A stretch of DNA of 64,000 nucleotides from Tenebrio molitor (GCF_963966145.1 NC_091047.1:24366001-24430000); one strand, 5' to 3'. Positions 33,896-47,072 are shown, counted from the first letter of the stretch. Numbers and translations: made by a program. Notes: generated by a model from the letters alone, not told the origin.

Positions 33896-34649
33896 CCGGG
33901 TGAGATGAGTTTTATCGTCAGCACGATTAACCCTATTAAAAAAATAGTAAAAATTAAGAAACTTTAGGGTTACATTCCCTTGATATAAGACTTCAAATGT
34001 GTGTAATCAATTTTCACTTATCACTTAATTCAGAGCCATAAAATTTAAAAAATCGATTTTGAGCAAAAAAAAATTTTTTTTCGTACACGCTCATAATTCA
34101 CAATTAATTCAAAGAACACATTTACGTAATTCGCATCAAAAGAAAATTATTCGTTTTTGAATTATTCCAATTTTAACATTAAGAGCGAAAAATGACCAAG
34201 ATTTACAACTGCAGTGTCATAAATAAATATCTCATTGTTGGGAACATCTGTTGACCACTTTTCTAGTAATTCTTAAGTCCCTAAAGGGTATCATAAATAA
34301 CCTACGTCAACTTCTTTTGTGGAACTGACCGCCCAATTTAATAATAAATCATAGCTAAATTTCAGGCTTTAATATCAAATTACATTTATTTCAAAAACCG
34401 GTGATGTTTTCATGATTTCAATGACACCAAATTTTTCCTGAATGTTTGAAAGGACTCTCAGTGAAAAATTATGTAAATTAATGTATCAGTTATTGAATTA
34501 AAACAAAATCTTTACCTGTTTTATTAAAAATTTTGAAATTTTTACAGACTGTTCTAGAGTGATACACAATCACTCCTGAATTTTTTGAAAATTTTAAATT
34601 GATTAGAAGTGGATGTTTTCCCACTGACGATAAAACTCATCTCACCCGG
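33896..34649. mobile_element. TIR element, TA-flanked, 754 bp
   Basis: CCGGGTGAGATGAGTTTTAT then CGTCAG at the left is perfectly complementary to the right end (26 bp). TA is at 33894-33895 and 34650-34651. The interior is AT-rich without coding features. Confidence 0.9.
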
Positions 34650-36341
34650 TACATAGGTACAAAAATATAAATATAAATTTCTAGAAAATATTTTCGTGCG
34701 ACATTTGAAATCTTGTTCTAGATAACTTTGATGAAATTAAATAATGATTGGTTGGAATTTAAAACAGTATCAGAAAGAATGGAAAAAACAATAAAATAAT
34801 TCTTCCTATTCTATATATGTATTTAAAAAAATATATATTTCCCAACATTCTGTTTCTCACAACTAAGAACACTTTACTTTTCAAAAATGTTCAAATCCAA
34901 TCAACTTATTTTCGTAATTTACGTAATATAAGACAACGAAATTTTCACCAATGTGTGAACATTTCGAACAACGCAAATGTACAATTCGTGAAAGAATTTG
35001 TCGGCAAAAATTTTTCCGCTCAATTTTAACAGTAAAAGCTTTTGTAGTTTTAATTAGTCAGTCTGATTCAACACGTTCGTGATGACACAATGCAGAAAAA
35101 GTATGTCAAGAATTCCATATCGAATGATTTAACACAAGTGTTATCCACACACCGACGTCAATCGCATGTTTACTACCTGTAACTGTCATTCATTGAAGAC
35201 AAAGTACGTCAGGCTTGCGACCGGAAACCACAGCAACTCATTTTTCAATTTCCCAAAATGATTTTTTTTTGGTTTGAAGAAAGCGCAGATCGCAATATGC
35301 TTTGAAGCTGTTGGTAGCTTGTGGAATGGCAGCTACACAATAATTAAAGTAAAATCCAATAAATCACCAGGAAAAATTCTCAAGCCTTAGGCTTAGACCT
35401 AAAAACTGTTGTCCCAATCCCAACTCTCTCCACACATCACGAAATACATCAATTATTCGCGATATTATTATTTTTGGTGTAATTAGGCACATGGCGCGCT
35501 TTCACAGAACCGTCGCAATTTTCTTTTGAGATTTTTCGGAGGCGATAGAAAGTCGTTCCCACAATAATTATTCAGTTGGCGATCGGGACCCCTCGTGACG
35601 CAATGCGGGAGAAACTCTCGACCCATTCGACCAGAATGGAACCGTCCTGGTATTTTCTAAAAATTCTTGCATAAAGCGGAGCCAGACCTGTATCGGTTCA
35701 CTTTCCACGATTGCACAAATGCCGAATCAGTGCCGCGCCGACCTTGGCGAGCGCCTGTGTGCGAAATCCGCGAAGCGCTTCTTTGATAAATTAGTGAACC
35801 ACTTCGCTGCCCTTTGGAGAAATTTACAAAAAAGGAAACTCATATTACATAATAATTATTTATTAGGTACCTACTAAGTGTACAAGAGAGTCATAAAATC
35901 TCGGTCAAGTTTTTTTTAACTTCAACTCTTTCATCGAAATCCATCTGACAAAATAGGTCCTATAAATCTATCTAATATTTGGACTTACAAGGAGTGGTCG
36001 ACAGATCTGGGATGGCTTTTTTAACAAAAAACAAAAAAAAATGGTGCAGGTTGCCCATATCACCACCCTGGAAGAAAACGACCGAACGCTCGTAAATTTA
36101 CGAGAAAAAAATGGTGGGCCAGTTGGTTAAAGGCGTTTAAAAATAAAATCATAAAAAAGTTTACAATGCGTTTTCTTTCTTTCAGCAAAAAATTCTCTGA
36201 CAATAAGATCGAACTGTGAGCGTCAATCACTGGAGCGAGGCGCTTTAGCGCCATATTGCATTTTCCGTAACTTTATGGTATTATGCTATTTTCAAATATT
36301 TCATTACCTTTTAATGGCAAGACAATTTTACCTAACCTAAG
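34650..36341. other. Intronic DNA with a higher-complexity island at about 35080-35830
   Basis: No open frame or relic is recognisable. From about 35080 to 35830 the GC content and CpG frequency rise (for example GGCGATCGGGACCCCTCGTG) and no repeats are visible. It is a candidate cis-regulatory module upstream of exon 2; conservation with other insects would be the test. Confidence 0.35.
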
Positions 36342-36367
36342 TAAGGGGCGCCTCGCGGCGCCCCTTA
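36342..36367. repeat. GC-rich perfect hairpin, 26 bp
   Basis: TAAGGGGCGCC-TCGC-GGCGCCCCTTA is a perfect 11-bp stem in AT-rich DNA, 120 bp before exon 2. A smaller similar hairpin GGCGC-TTTA-GCGCC lies near 36240-36253. Confidence 0.8.
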
Positions 36368-36488
36368 GTATCTGGCGCCTGTGTGCGCTGTACACATTGC
36401 ACGCAGGGGCGGCTCGGCCCTGTGCCGAATTAGCATAATCCACGGTTGCGCAAGGAACGTGGATGAAGAGCTTTTCTTTTCGTTTCAG

Positions 36489-36745
36489 TCCTCCACGTCC
36501 GCACCCACCTCAACGGCAACTACCACCAGCAGTCGTCGCCGCCGGGGTACGGGGGCGAGAGGCATCCGGGGCCGCAGTACAGCCCCACGTCGTACCACCA
36601 CCACAACAACCACAGCGATTCTTCTCCGGGTTACCAGTATGGACGGTTCGACGCCAGCGCCCTCCACATAGCTCACGCCCTCAAGCAGACGGAGTTGCAG
36701 AAGTCCTACCGGATGCACAGGGAAAAACCGATCGACTGCTATTTG
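36489..36745 (+). CDS. Hil: Hillarin exon 2: His/Tyr/Pro-rich linker and conserved helix
   Basis: The acceptor TTTCAG/TC and donor TTG/GTAAGT define 257 bp: two bases completing the split Ile codon, then 85 codons. The first part is low complexity and probably disordered (NGNYHQQSSPPGYGG, then SYHHHNNHSDSSPGYQYG). The second part, FDASALHIAHALKQTELQKS YRMHREKPIDCYL, looks like a conserved amphipathic helix leading into the coiled coil. It links the LIM domain to the charged region. The long intron on either side makes alternative inclusion possible. The other frames open here are shadows. Confidence 0.87.
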
Positions 36746-38340
36746 GTAAGTGTCGAATCGCACTGACAGTTTGTCTAAAAAGATGATAGCGAAGGGCTTA
36801 AGGATAATACGTGTCGCCCTCCTGTGTCACCTAATATTTATTGTTACTAGCATCACTTTTTCTACAAAGTTGTTTTGTGCTAACTCAACGTTGTTAACTG
36901 AATACAATCAAATTTTTCCTTAGTGGAAGTTCTTCCATATTCAGTATTAACTGGTAAACTGATTTTTTTTGCCAGTTTGTATAATATATTGCAATCTTCT
37001 TTCAACTACATGTCGTGCAATATAACTTTAGTGTTCTTGGACAACTATATCTTACTGCATCCCCGAAACTTAGGAGCTTTTTTTATATTTTGTACTCCAT
37101 ATCAAAGTATAAACCCCCACAAAAAAATAGCTGATGAGCTGAATATTTAAGGGTTGAAATAATGCTCTGACAATCGGAACTTTTTCGTTTTTCGTCTGTA
37201 ACTGGAAAATTAAGAGATTCATGTTCTGCAAGGGTATATCAAAAGATGTTGAAAAAAATTATATAAAAAAAGCCTAAAAGCATATTCTTGGTATTGAGAG
37301 CATTTTGTTTATCTTCCTTTAAATTATTTTCTCTTATGTTTTAAAATGTTCACTAACGTGTGTTATAGAGCTTCCTCGTTTTTTAAAAAATACTACACAG
37401 GAGAAAATTCTCAAATTCTGACAGTGTCGAACAAAAAACGAATAAACATAACTAAAAATATAAAGAGATTAATACATTTTTTTTACCATCGTTAATAAAT
37501 TACCAAAGAGCTGGATTTAAAATTTAAAAAAAAAAACAACTTAAGTACTCGTATAAATTTGATGAACACATCGAATTCCTTTCAGTATTGTATTTTCATT
37601 CAAAAAATTTGAAAAATAAAACGTTTTGACATTGCTTGTGGTAAATTGTTTTTACTAACACTTTAAATGCAAAATTCAGTGGAAACGGATATAGCACGAT
37701 AATGTAAAGGTAATAATTTTATATTTTCCTCTGTATACCGATATGTATAGTGCTTCTTTAGATTCAATAATAATAATAATAAATCTTTTGTTCCCCAGAT
37801 AAATTCGTTTATATGACAGTTACACAATATACTTAAAATTTAAATTAATTAAACAGCAACACATGTTACATTTGCGAAGAATTAGAATGATTAATTCCAT
37901 CTTCCCAACACTTCAGTGTGAATAGACATATATGTATTATGGCGAAACACAAAGATAAATTAACTACGATCAGCTAGAGTTGCCATGTTTTCTCTTAATG
38001 AACTAATAAATTGAATAAAATACAGTCAGATATAATTGATTTTTATTACATGACGTCAATAAATTACATAAAGAAAATTGCTTATTGGCATATCTACTAG
38101 ATGTAGATTTAGATAAATCGTTACATCTAAAAATATTTTTAAACTGATCAAGATAACAACTGGAACAATAAATTATTTTCCAATTAATAGCAAATGATTA
38201 CAATGTTACTTGTGATAAAGAAAAATTGTAATCGAGGGAGCTTTGTTGATGTCGGTAGTTTAACTGTTTCATAACTGTCAAATTAAAAAAGTAAAACTGC
38301 TGTTGATGATAATTTTGAAAATTAGTTTTATTATTAAAAA
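36746..38340 (+). other. Hil: Hil intron 2, 5' part
   Basis: This is AT-rich intron after the donor GTAAGT. A fragment of interspersed family R lies at 37395-37438 (minus sense: the CACAGGAGAAAATTCTCAAA word, then GACAGTGTCGAACAAAA), and a short AAT run at about 37767-37785. Nothing else was recognised. Confidence 0.5.
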
Positions 38341-38430
38341 TACAGCTTCCCCATTGTAGCTTGAAATGTGAGAGGCGGACGCGCAGTGGTCTAACAGCTC
38401 CTCCACTAATTCTACAATGGGCAAGCTGTA
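38341..38430. repeat. Short hairpin element, 90 bp
   Basis: TACAGCTTCCCCATTGTAG and CTACAATGGGCAAGCTGTA pair over 19 bp with one mismatch. The loop is relatively GC-rich (GAGGCGGACGCGCAG). Confidence 0.7.
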
Positions 38431-38472
38431 CCTAAATATGTGTTGCATCAACGACAGCCAGAAGGTGTATAA

Positions 38473-38747
38473 GTCCTACAGAAACTCTAGTGGAACCCGA
38501 CTTTGGTCGTAAATTTATGTTTGTCACTTGAAAAATAGAATTTCATGCTGCAGCAATAATCCTACTAATAAATGCTAATGAGGGTTGTCAGTTTGGGGTT
38601 CGCAGTGTTCGCTTCAAGCAGGGATGTTACAGGTAGTGGTAGTTGTATTTATGACAAAGGTTATTACTTGATAATAAAATCTTATTCTTCGGTTGTTGTT
38701 GGTAAATTTACAACCAAAGTCGAATTCCACTAGAGATTCTGTAGGAC
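38473..38747. mobile_element. MITE with 44-bp TIRs and TATAA target duplication
   Basis: GTCCTACAGAAACTCTAGTG (then GAACCCGACTTTGG) pairs with the right end, about four mismatches in 44 bp. TATAA occurs immediately outside both ends (38468-38472, 38748-38752). It is non-coding. Confidence 0.85.
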
Positions 38748-41700
38748 TATAAATGCGAAAGACTAAAATTACTTATGTTTTAAAGTCTTCAAACGACGTA
38801 ACTTTAAACGCCACAATTAAGCATATCAATCGGAGAAGACATAGGGTCTCATCTTCAATCACATTTTCTTGATCATACAATACATATAACATTACAGGTT
38901 TCTCTGTGCAGAAGTATACGTCACAGTGAGGCCAAAAAACACTTATTCGATGACATACAGTCCATTTTTTAATTATAGTCCGATGAGCTTAGTCCGAATC
39001 AAGAAGTCGACATGATCTGGGTCTGCTTTTGACATTTGACAGCAGTGCATGGTGCTATCAATATTTGAAAAATTATGTTGGCAATGTGAGACAGATGTCA
39101 TTACAAATTTTTGAAATTTTGAGTTGTGTTCTTTCGTGCTTTCTTGGTTTTTCTGCAAATTAATTCCTCCGTTTTCATTATTCATTAGAATCGATAGTTA
39201 TTCAACATGGTCAAGCAAAATTAAATAAAATTATCACAAATGTGGTTAAAACCTAACCTAAAAATTTGACGTCGCTAATGTAATAAACGTAGAACTCGCA
39301 TATTGCTTTAGTCGCACATGCCAAAGCGAGATAGTGGGGAGGAGCTTAACGTATTATGTTGAAAAGAGATAGCAATATAACAATTGTTCTGCTTATTAAT
39401 TGATCCATCGGACTAGAATTAAAAAATTGTCTTTATCTTGTATTGTAGTTGTTAAACGTATTCTTGGACTTTCGAAAATTATCAGTAAATATCAATTTGT
39501 CAACAATTCAAAATAATGTGACCGGTTAATAAAAACAAAAATTAATATTTGTCGGTATCGATGTCGATGAATTTTGAATTACGTTTAGTGTAAGTTGTTG
39601 ATAATTAAACCCACATTGTGCATATCCTAGTAATCTTTTCACGGCTGGATGCCAATAATAAAACTATTTTCACGATTAGTATCTTTCTGCTTTCAAATCG
39701 AACAGGTGTTACCACATAAGTATCTCTACTGACTTTGCGAATCGCTGTAATGCGGTAGTGACGCGGCATTAGGAAGTACAGTGACGAAGGGAAAATCAGT
39801 TTCAGACATTAATTTATGTTGTGTGTAACTCCCACACGAGAAATTCGCACATTGACAGTCGTTATTCATTACACAACACTGATGTTGTTGACAGGTTACT
39901 TTCTATGACTACAACCCGAATTGAGCTATCAACAATGTAGTGATATCAACGACAGATTAAAATAGAAACTGACTAAGATTTAGTGTGTTGACCGAAAAAG
40001 CAAAATCTTTTGCGGGTCGTTTCTAAAATTAATAACTCAGTCAGTGTGAATGCAATCTCGTGGAAAGTTTAATACGAAGTGTAATTATATTGTGCCCCTA
40101 TTGTCTTTATTGTGAAATTTATGCTGAGCTGTTAAGATATCTCCCGCATTTCAGTGAGAGATAAGGTCTCGCTGAACAACTTTCGCAACTGATTTAAATC
40201 AATAAAAGAAAACGCGAATGGAATTTATTCGAAAATGGTCCGTCTGTCAAAATTAACAGGTGTTGGATGCCTTCATTCTGTACGTGGATGGATAATTGCA
40301 TCCAAGCTAGGAAAAAATGTTGTTTAATAAATATGGTTAAAAAATGGAAGAGTAGAAAACTGTTTGCTTAAAAAATATTGCAAATTGGAGTAGCTTGCGT
40401 TGGGCAAAAATGTATAATACGAAGATTGTTTCAATTCGGACTATCTATGAAAATCTGACATTTTAGTTGGCATTATTGTGATTTGTCATAATAAATGTAT
40501 TTTAGGTTATAATTCAACCGAACACTGCTCCGAGGTTATTACATTTCTTAAACAATTGAACGCATTAGGGACAATAATCGTAAAATTTTAATTGAAATGA
40601 AACATACATATTTGTAGGGCAGTTCTGGGTAAATTATTATTAACTAAATTAATGACGAAATTGACAACAATGCGAATATTTAAAAACGAAACAAAAAAAA
40701 TCTTGGCCTGCTGCGTGTTTAAAACAATCGTGAACGGCTAAAATGTAGAAATGCGAGCGAAAGTAAGTTTCATTAAAGCTCTTGGTGTTGCAGATGTTAT
40801 TACAAAATGTAACAAAATTCAAAAACAGATTCGAAACTGGCTGTAAGCAGAATAGTATGTTAATATAACGAATAGACTAATAGTCGAAAAATTTATTTTT
40901 TTTGGAAACCAGGTCTATTTTGAACAAAAATGACGGATTCTAATCCATGGACAAATTAATTTGATCGCTCAATACTTTTTTGATCTGTATAGTGCATATC
41001 GTCTGCATTTTGACAGTGGTGACAGAAACGTAACAAAAATTTTATGTTTCCAAACTATTACTTTGGTTTGTGTAATAGGTACAATTTTTTCTTATTTAAT
41101 AATAATTTATTACGATATCGATATCCAATTTTCCCATCTTGTATCGTAAAATAACACGTTACGATACTTCTATCGTAAATAACTGTTATGAATCTGCTTA
41201 TTTAAATATTTTTCTGTCAGATTCTAAGATTCATTCTTCTACCGTTTCAGAATAAGTAAACACAGCTTGAAAAGATGCTTAATTAATTAGGAAGGAATAG
41301 AAAACAAAGTAACTCTTCATTTTATACTCCTAAATCTTTGGAACCTCGGGAAAGATTAGTATGTCGCTGAGAAATGGCTGGGGATTCCAATGAAGCTTTT
41401 GACCTATTATCCTACGACAATCCTACCAATAGGTTTCCTGTTGAAGTAGATGCTCAACCTGGTATAGTTTTTTTAATTAACTCAAGACGATTCACCCTGT
41501 AAAACTATAAAAATCAAATTACACAATTTTGCCAGAACGTTCTTCAGGGATTTAGGGATTTTTCGCCAACACGTGGTTGAGAGAAAAATTTGAAAGTTTT
41601 GTCGTGGGAGTCATTCTCAAATGACATTTAAGAAAACTCTTCTGGTTAACATTTTAGTTAATTCGATACACTCTCGACAATTAGAGCGTTTCTACCTCTT

Positions 41701-42454
41701 CGATAAAAGCGCGTGATGTCAGTCATCCTTGGTTCTCTACCATTAATAAAGGTTGTCCTGTCGCTGACACCAAGACTTTCAAGGAAATTACCATTTTGGC
41801 TCACTCGTGTTTCATCCCTTGACTGACAACAACAACCATTCGGCCGAGATAAATTAGTCTGAAAGTGAACGTAAATGACATTTTAAAAGAACACAAAAAA
41901 ATTCAACAACTGAAAAGACTGAAACTGAACTCAAAATTTTGAAATATGGTTGAATCCAACAAATGATGTCATATTACAATATTGTCAATAACTTCAATCG
42001 ATTTTTGACGGTTATGCTACTACCCATTTTTGTTAGTAGGATTTTGTATTAGAAAACTTCCAAAACAGATACAGCAATGATCAGTTTGTTCAGAAATAAA
42101 TGGCGTTGATGAAAAACATTAAAAATAATCTTGCTATTTCTTGACGTTTCTAATAATTGGCATATACGAGTACACTGTGGAAAGAAATATTCTCAGTTAC
42201 TGCAAATGAAAGCAGAGTCTAGAAATATAAATATAGGGAGAAAGCAAAAAACAAACTCTGTGTATGAGATGCCATTAAAAAAATATGGAAAAAATGTTTA
42301 TCTAATGCTAATAAACTTATTAGGAAATGTCACTACAATGGAAAATACGTATGTGTTTAAACATCTCTCATTTTGCTACTTCACCTATTCGCTTAATATG
42401 AAGAATATGGTTTCAGATTGTTTCAAAAAGTAATCGAGTTTATGGACGCATTTA
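38748..42454. other. AT-rich intronic DNA; solitary TIR-like end near 41500
   Basis: No gene is recognised. GACGATTCACCCTGTA at about 41489-41504 looks like an outer TIR end without a partner. Open frames at 40961-41149 and 42131-42433 have no recognisable motif. Confidence 0.4.
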
Positions 42455-42706
42455 CAGGGTGAGCAACAATAACTGTTACAGTTGGCAAAAAAAAATTTTA
42501 CATAAAATTTTCAAGACTGTGAATTGTACCTATTTCGGTTTATTTTATTGACAATATTGACACCTGGTATACATTTCAAATTTAAACGTCTTGGTTTCTG
42601 TAATCTGTTATTAATAAAATGGTTTTCTCGTTGGAACATGACATAAAAGTCACCAAAAATCACCAGAATTTATTGCCAACTCAATCAGTACTTGTTGCTC
42701 ACACGG
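42455..42706. mobile_element. TIR element, TA-flanked, 252 bp (weak TIR)
   Basis: Left CAGGGTGAGCAACAA and right TTGTTGCTCACACGG pair with about three mismatches in 15 bp, with TA outside both ends. The short TIR makes the ends less certain than in other elements. Confidence 0.6.
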
Positions 42707-42987
42707 TATTTATGATCAAGAACGGCTGTGACAAACAATAGCATTGAAAACATGTGACGCAACTTTACATTATTACACCTAACCACAGGCTAAGAATCAC
42801 ATAACCTAATTTTGAATTTGCAAATTACAGTGCCATTGGCCTCGGTCAAATGTTTGTCACAGTGACTCATTCATATACGTTTTCAAACCAAAATCATTTT
42901 TGATCTTCGTTCATGACAGGTATCGTAATAATGACATTTACGGCTGGATTATTCAAGTTACGTTTTCAAATCTATGTTTTTCACATA

Positions 42988-43768
42988 CCGGGTGTCCCAT
43001 CACTTGTGTCCCGTAGGAAAATGACTTTAAAACTAAATTATATTTATATGAAGGTATTATAGATGCATAAATACTGTTCACCGCCACAAAAATTGGGTAT
43101 TACTTTTTTGCTAAAATTAATTACCTAGGTACAGCAGGCAAAAAACTATCACTTTAAAAATTAAATTTTGTTCAATGCAGTTCAAATTTAGTATACGTTT
43201 TGAAAAAATGGTAGAGCAATAAAATCCGTGATTAGAATTTAATTAAAATGTTTTGATGTAAAGATATTTGGTTAAATTAATTTGGGCCGTTCTACTTTAT
43301 GAAAATTTATTGCAGACGAAGATTTATGAGGGGTGCAGTGTGTTTGACGCCGTACACAGGCAGGTACCGCTGGAACCCTCTTGAATGGTCTTCGTACCAT
43401 AAATTGCGGACAAGAATAATACCCACAAACTTAACTTTGTCTTCCATAAATTTTTATAAAGTAGAAGGACCCAAATTAAATTAACCAAATATCTTTACAT
43501 CAAAACATTTTAATTAAATTCTAATTACGGATTTTATTTCTCTATAACTATTTCATAACGTATACTAAATTTGAACTGCATCGAACAAAATTTAATTTTT
43601 AAAGTGATAGTTTTTTGCTTGCTGTACCTAGGTAATTAATTTTAACAAAAAAGTAGTACCCAATTTTTGTGGCGGTGAACGGTATTTATGCATCTATAAT
43701 ACCTTCATATAAATATAATTTAGTTTTAAAGTCATTTTCCTACGGGACACAAGTGATGGGACACCCGG
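42988..43768. mobile_element. 781-bp near-perfect foldback element, TA-flanked
   Basis: The left arm (42988 to about 43310, starting CCGGGTGTCCCATCACTTGT) and right arm (about 43446-43768) are inverted copies of about 323 bp with few differences. They enclose a loop of about 135 bp. TA is at 42986-42987 and 43769-43770. The loop has a more balanced composition, and the frame across it (43299-43484) is not recognisable as a protein family. Confidence 0.93.
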
Positions 43769-43795
43769 TACTGTATATTTGAAAAACATATCATA

Positions 43796-44222
43796 CAAGG
43801 TGTCTCAAAATTCGCGAATTCCGAATTCAGAGCGTTGTAGTCCAAATATGGAAATAAAAAAAAATCGGGACTCCCCCCACAAAGATACATCAGTCTGAAG
43901 GTGCACTCTGAAGTGCGTTTTCTTCAAATACAGTGTAGATAATTGTGGAAAATAATAACGTAAAACAATTTTTTGAAAAATAGCTTTATTTTGGAGTAAA
44001 AAAATCTTAATTTTTTTGTAATTTTTCTTAAAAATGGAACGGCAACGTAGCTTGAATAGTATTTTGTCACTGTGGATATGAAGGCTGCTATGTATTGGAC
44101 AAAATTAAAGTGATTATATCTTCTTCAGGAAGAGCGAATTTTTTTTTAAGTATTTTTCGAGCTCCACTGGGTCCTTTCCTACCACGCTCGAAATTCGGAA
44201 TTCGCGAATTTTGAGACACTTG
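43796..44222. mobile_element. TIR element, TA-flanked, 427 bp
   Basis: Left CAAGGTGTCTCAAAATTCGC then GAATTCCGAATT; the right end is complementary with a 1-base gap and small differences over about 37 bp. TA flanks at 43794-43795 and 44223-44224. It lies 27 bp from the giant foldback. Confidence 0.85.
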
Positions 44223-44394
44223 TATAATAAACAATATGAATTATTGTTAATGCGAATTACTTTTTGTGGATGAGAATTTTATGTAATAAACATGTTTTGT
44301 TAATTTTTTAATAGCAAAGATGAAAAACAAAAATTGATATGAAAATATTGTTGAAATAAATTTTACAGAATTAGAAATTTTTAATCTATTTATA

Positions 44395-44771
44395 CAAGAT
44401 GATTAAGAAGATCTGTTTGAGTTGGCAATACAATTTTTTTTATTCGACTATTTGCAACACTACAACCGTATATTTTATTCGTTTATTTGACAGATATCTG
44501 ACGTAACATTAACCGCGACAAATGAGAGTAAAAATTAACGACAAAAAGATATGTACTAAACTTGAAATACAGAACAGTTATGAAAAAATTAACCAAAGGA
44601 AATGCGCCTCGAACAGAATCACCAGCATGTTTAATTTAATTTGAAATGTCAAATGTTACTTGTCAATGATACGGCTGTCAGTGTCAAGCCGTGAGCAACC
44701 GTTACTCCAGTTGTATCTACCACTTAAACATAAAATTCAGTATTACCAACTCAAACAGCAAACAGTCCTTG
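44395..44771. mobile_element. MITE family T, copy 1 (377 bp)
   Basis: Left CAAGATGATTAAGAAGATCT then GTTTGAGTTGGCAATAC; the right end is complementary to GTTTGAGTTGGTAATAC but has lost part of the outer TIR. The interior matches 49554-50009 (for example TTGACAGATATCTGACGTAA and CACCAGCATGTTTAATTTAA). Confidence 0.82.
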
Positions 44772-45981
44772 TATATTAATAAATTGAACCTTTGACACTT
44801 GGGAGATGTCTTTATTTACCGCGCATCTGCCTGCCAATGCAATGACAGCTTCATCTCCGGCTTTCGTGTCAAATCTCGTCCAAAAATATAATTATCCTGT
44901 TTGCCACAATAAGAACGCGAGCCGTTTAAATCACGAACGTTTCATGATAATTTTATTCAATTATGGCGGCCTTTCAACGGCGCAAAAACCGTTAAATACG
45001 CTCGAGAAGCACACCGTATATTGCAGCTATTTATTATTTTGATCTGTCTCGCCACAATTAACCCGGAGAAATTGTAATAATTATGGACAAAATAATAAAC
45101 GACGAGTCGGCAGCATTCCGCTTTTTCGAGCTGGCGTGATGGTTTCACGCGATGGAAAACACATAAAACGCCGAAGTTTGCCTCCGATCTCGCTAGCTTT
45201 CCTCTTGTTTTCTCACTTTTATTTCACATAATCACACGTCCATCTCGTTCATCACGATAGCCGGTGAAAGGCTGACAGGACGAAACTACGCAAAAACATT
45301 TTAAAACACACACATACACACGAGAAACTTCATTTCTGCCCTGATTCCCCGTCCAGGGTTATTTGCACTGGTCACATGTCATACTTGTCTTTGCTTATTT
45401 TATTAGTGGTGGTTACACGGCAAATATTTGATGGTAAATACAATATAAACGAGGCCGAAGAAGAGGTCGCGGGTTTTTCTTCGACTGGACGCTTATGCTA
45501 TTTTTATGGTTGAGTGAAAACCGGATCCCGGAAACGTCCGGCAGGACTAAGAAGCTCAGGTTTCTATTTTGTACTCAGTATTCTAGCACGTCTGGCCGAT
45601 TTCCGGAGTTTCAGGAGGTGTACTCGTAGTTGCGAAGCTATGAACTGCATGACCGATATCGAGATTTTCATTTCATTAAACACAGTTGAGGAATACGAAG
45701 TCGAAGAGTGAAGAATGAAGAAGTTTAAAGAATTTGTTTTAAACTTCATTTACTTCATGCATATTTTTTTTTTCTCGTTTTTATTTCTCGGTAATGATAT
45801 TTCGGGTTTTCGATGAATCCCCCTTGTGAATACAGTTTACGCACAAGTATCTTTTTTTAGGAGAACCATTCAGTTTAACTTTTTTTGTTTAATATCATTT
45901 CAAATTGTAGTTTTTGATAATTTCATGTCATGGCTAATTTAAAAAAAATGATTTTAATTATGTTGATGTATTTTCAATAGT
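44772..45981. other. Intronic DNA with a balanced-composition island at about 44800-45400
   Basis: The sequence is less AT-rich than the surroundings, without repeats, relics or convincing open frames. It is a candidate regulatory module within Hil intron 2, on composition only. Confidence 0.35.
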
Positions 45982-46154
45982 AATACAACGAGTGGGTACG
46001 AAATTGCCGGAAATTTTCGATCTCAGATACGAGTATTTGTTTCGGCGACAATTTCCACGAGTGACCGTAGCGAACAGTAGAAATTGTCTAAGAAACAAAT
46101 ACGAGTAAAATGAGGAGAAAAATTTCCCGCAATTTCGTACCATCGAGTTGTATT
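45982..46154. repeat. Imperfect foldback, 173 bp
   Basis: AATACAACGAGTGGGTACGA then AATTGCCGGAAATTTT pairs with AAATTTCCCGCAATTTCGTA then CCATCGAGTTGTATT. Inner pairing runs through ACGAGTATTTGTTTC/GAAACAAATACGAGT and CAATTTCCAC/AGAAATTG. The ACGAGT/ACTCG words resemble the apical-hairpin class. Confidence 0.65.
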
Positions 46155-47040
46155 CGGCATGACAATTCCACGAAGGAAAATTTCATTTTCAAATTTTACA
46201 CAATTTTTTTAATTTATGCGTATTCTTATGACTCTCAAAGCGTTAGTTAACGTAGTTGAAAACAACAAAAATTTTACTGTGGATCAAAAATGAGTTTATC
46301 AAAATTCGAGGAAGGAGGAGAAAATTACAGCGATAATTTGAGGAAGGTGGAGATGATTACAGCGATAATTTTTCGATAATTTTAGGACCATGCTAAATTA
46401 TCGGTGTAATTCGTTCCTAATTGGTCCAATGATTCAAAATACCACAAGCGGATTGGTTGACATTTTCTGAGTGGAATTATCAAGAAAAACATTGTGAGGC
46501 TCGCTCAGAAGTCAAAAAGTTCTGTTGCAAGTTTAAATTTATTTCGTTACAATCAAGCATTTTGTCTTTTCGAAGAAATACGTAAATGTAGTTCCGAGTT
46601 AATAAATCGCTTGTTTTCCGTGTTGACAAACACAAGTTTAATATTTTCTAAACGTTTTTTGAAACTTGTTTTTTTTTTATTTATCACAAATCGCACAAAC
46701 TAAATTCTTGTGCCATTCTCTCTCTTTTTTAAAGAATGAAAATTAACAATTTTATTTAAAATCTTTGCTTAGCAATTATAGCAAAAAACCAAATTTTTTG
46801 ATAAAAAATGTAAATGTTTAAAAATGTCGAAACTGCACAGCTAACTATGTTTTATGTTTTTTAAATCAATAAACAAAAATCCACGTTAATTTTACAAATG
46901 TATTGTGGGTTACATTTTCAATTCCACTGGGCTCATTATCACTCGTGAAATACCCTGTATACCTATATAGTTATAATTCAATAAGTACATATGTAGTACC
47001 ATATTAATAAAAATGTTGCGTTTATTTAGATTTATAGACG

Positions 47041-47072
<32 letters not shown>

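Noticed and set aside
36381..36786. Three overlapping open frames around exon 2 (Thr/Ser/Arg-rich or Val-rich products)
   Set aside because: Shadows of the GC-rich Hil exon 2. Only the frame continuing from exon 1 and into exon 3 has consistent phases.
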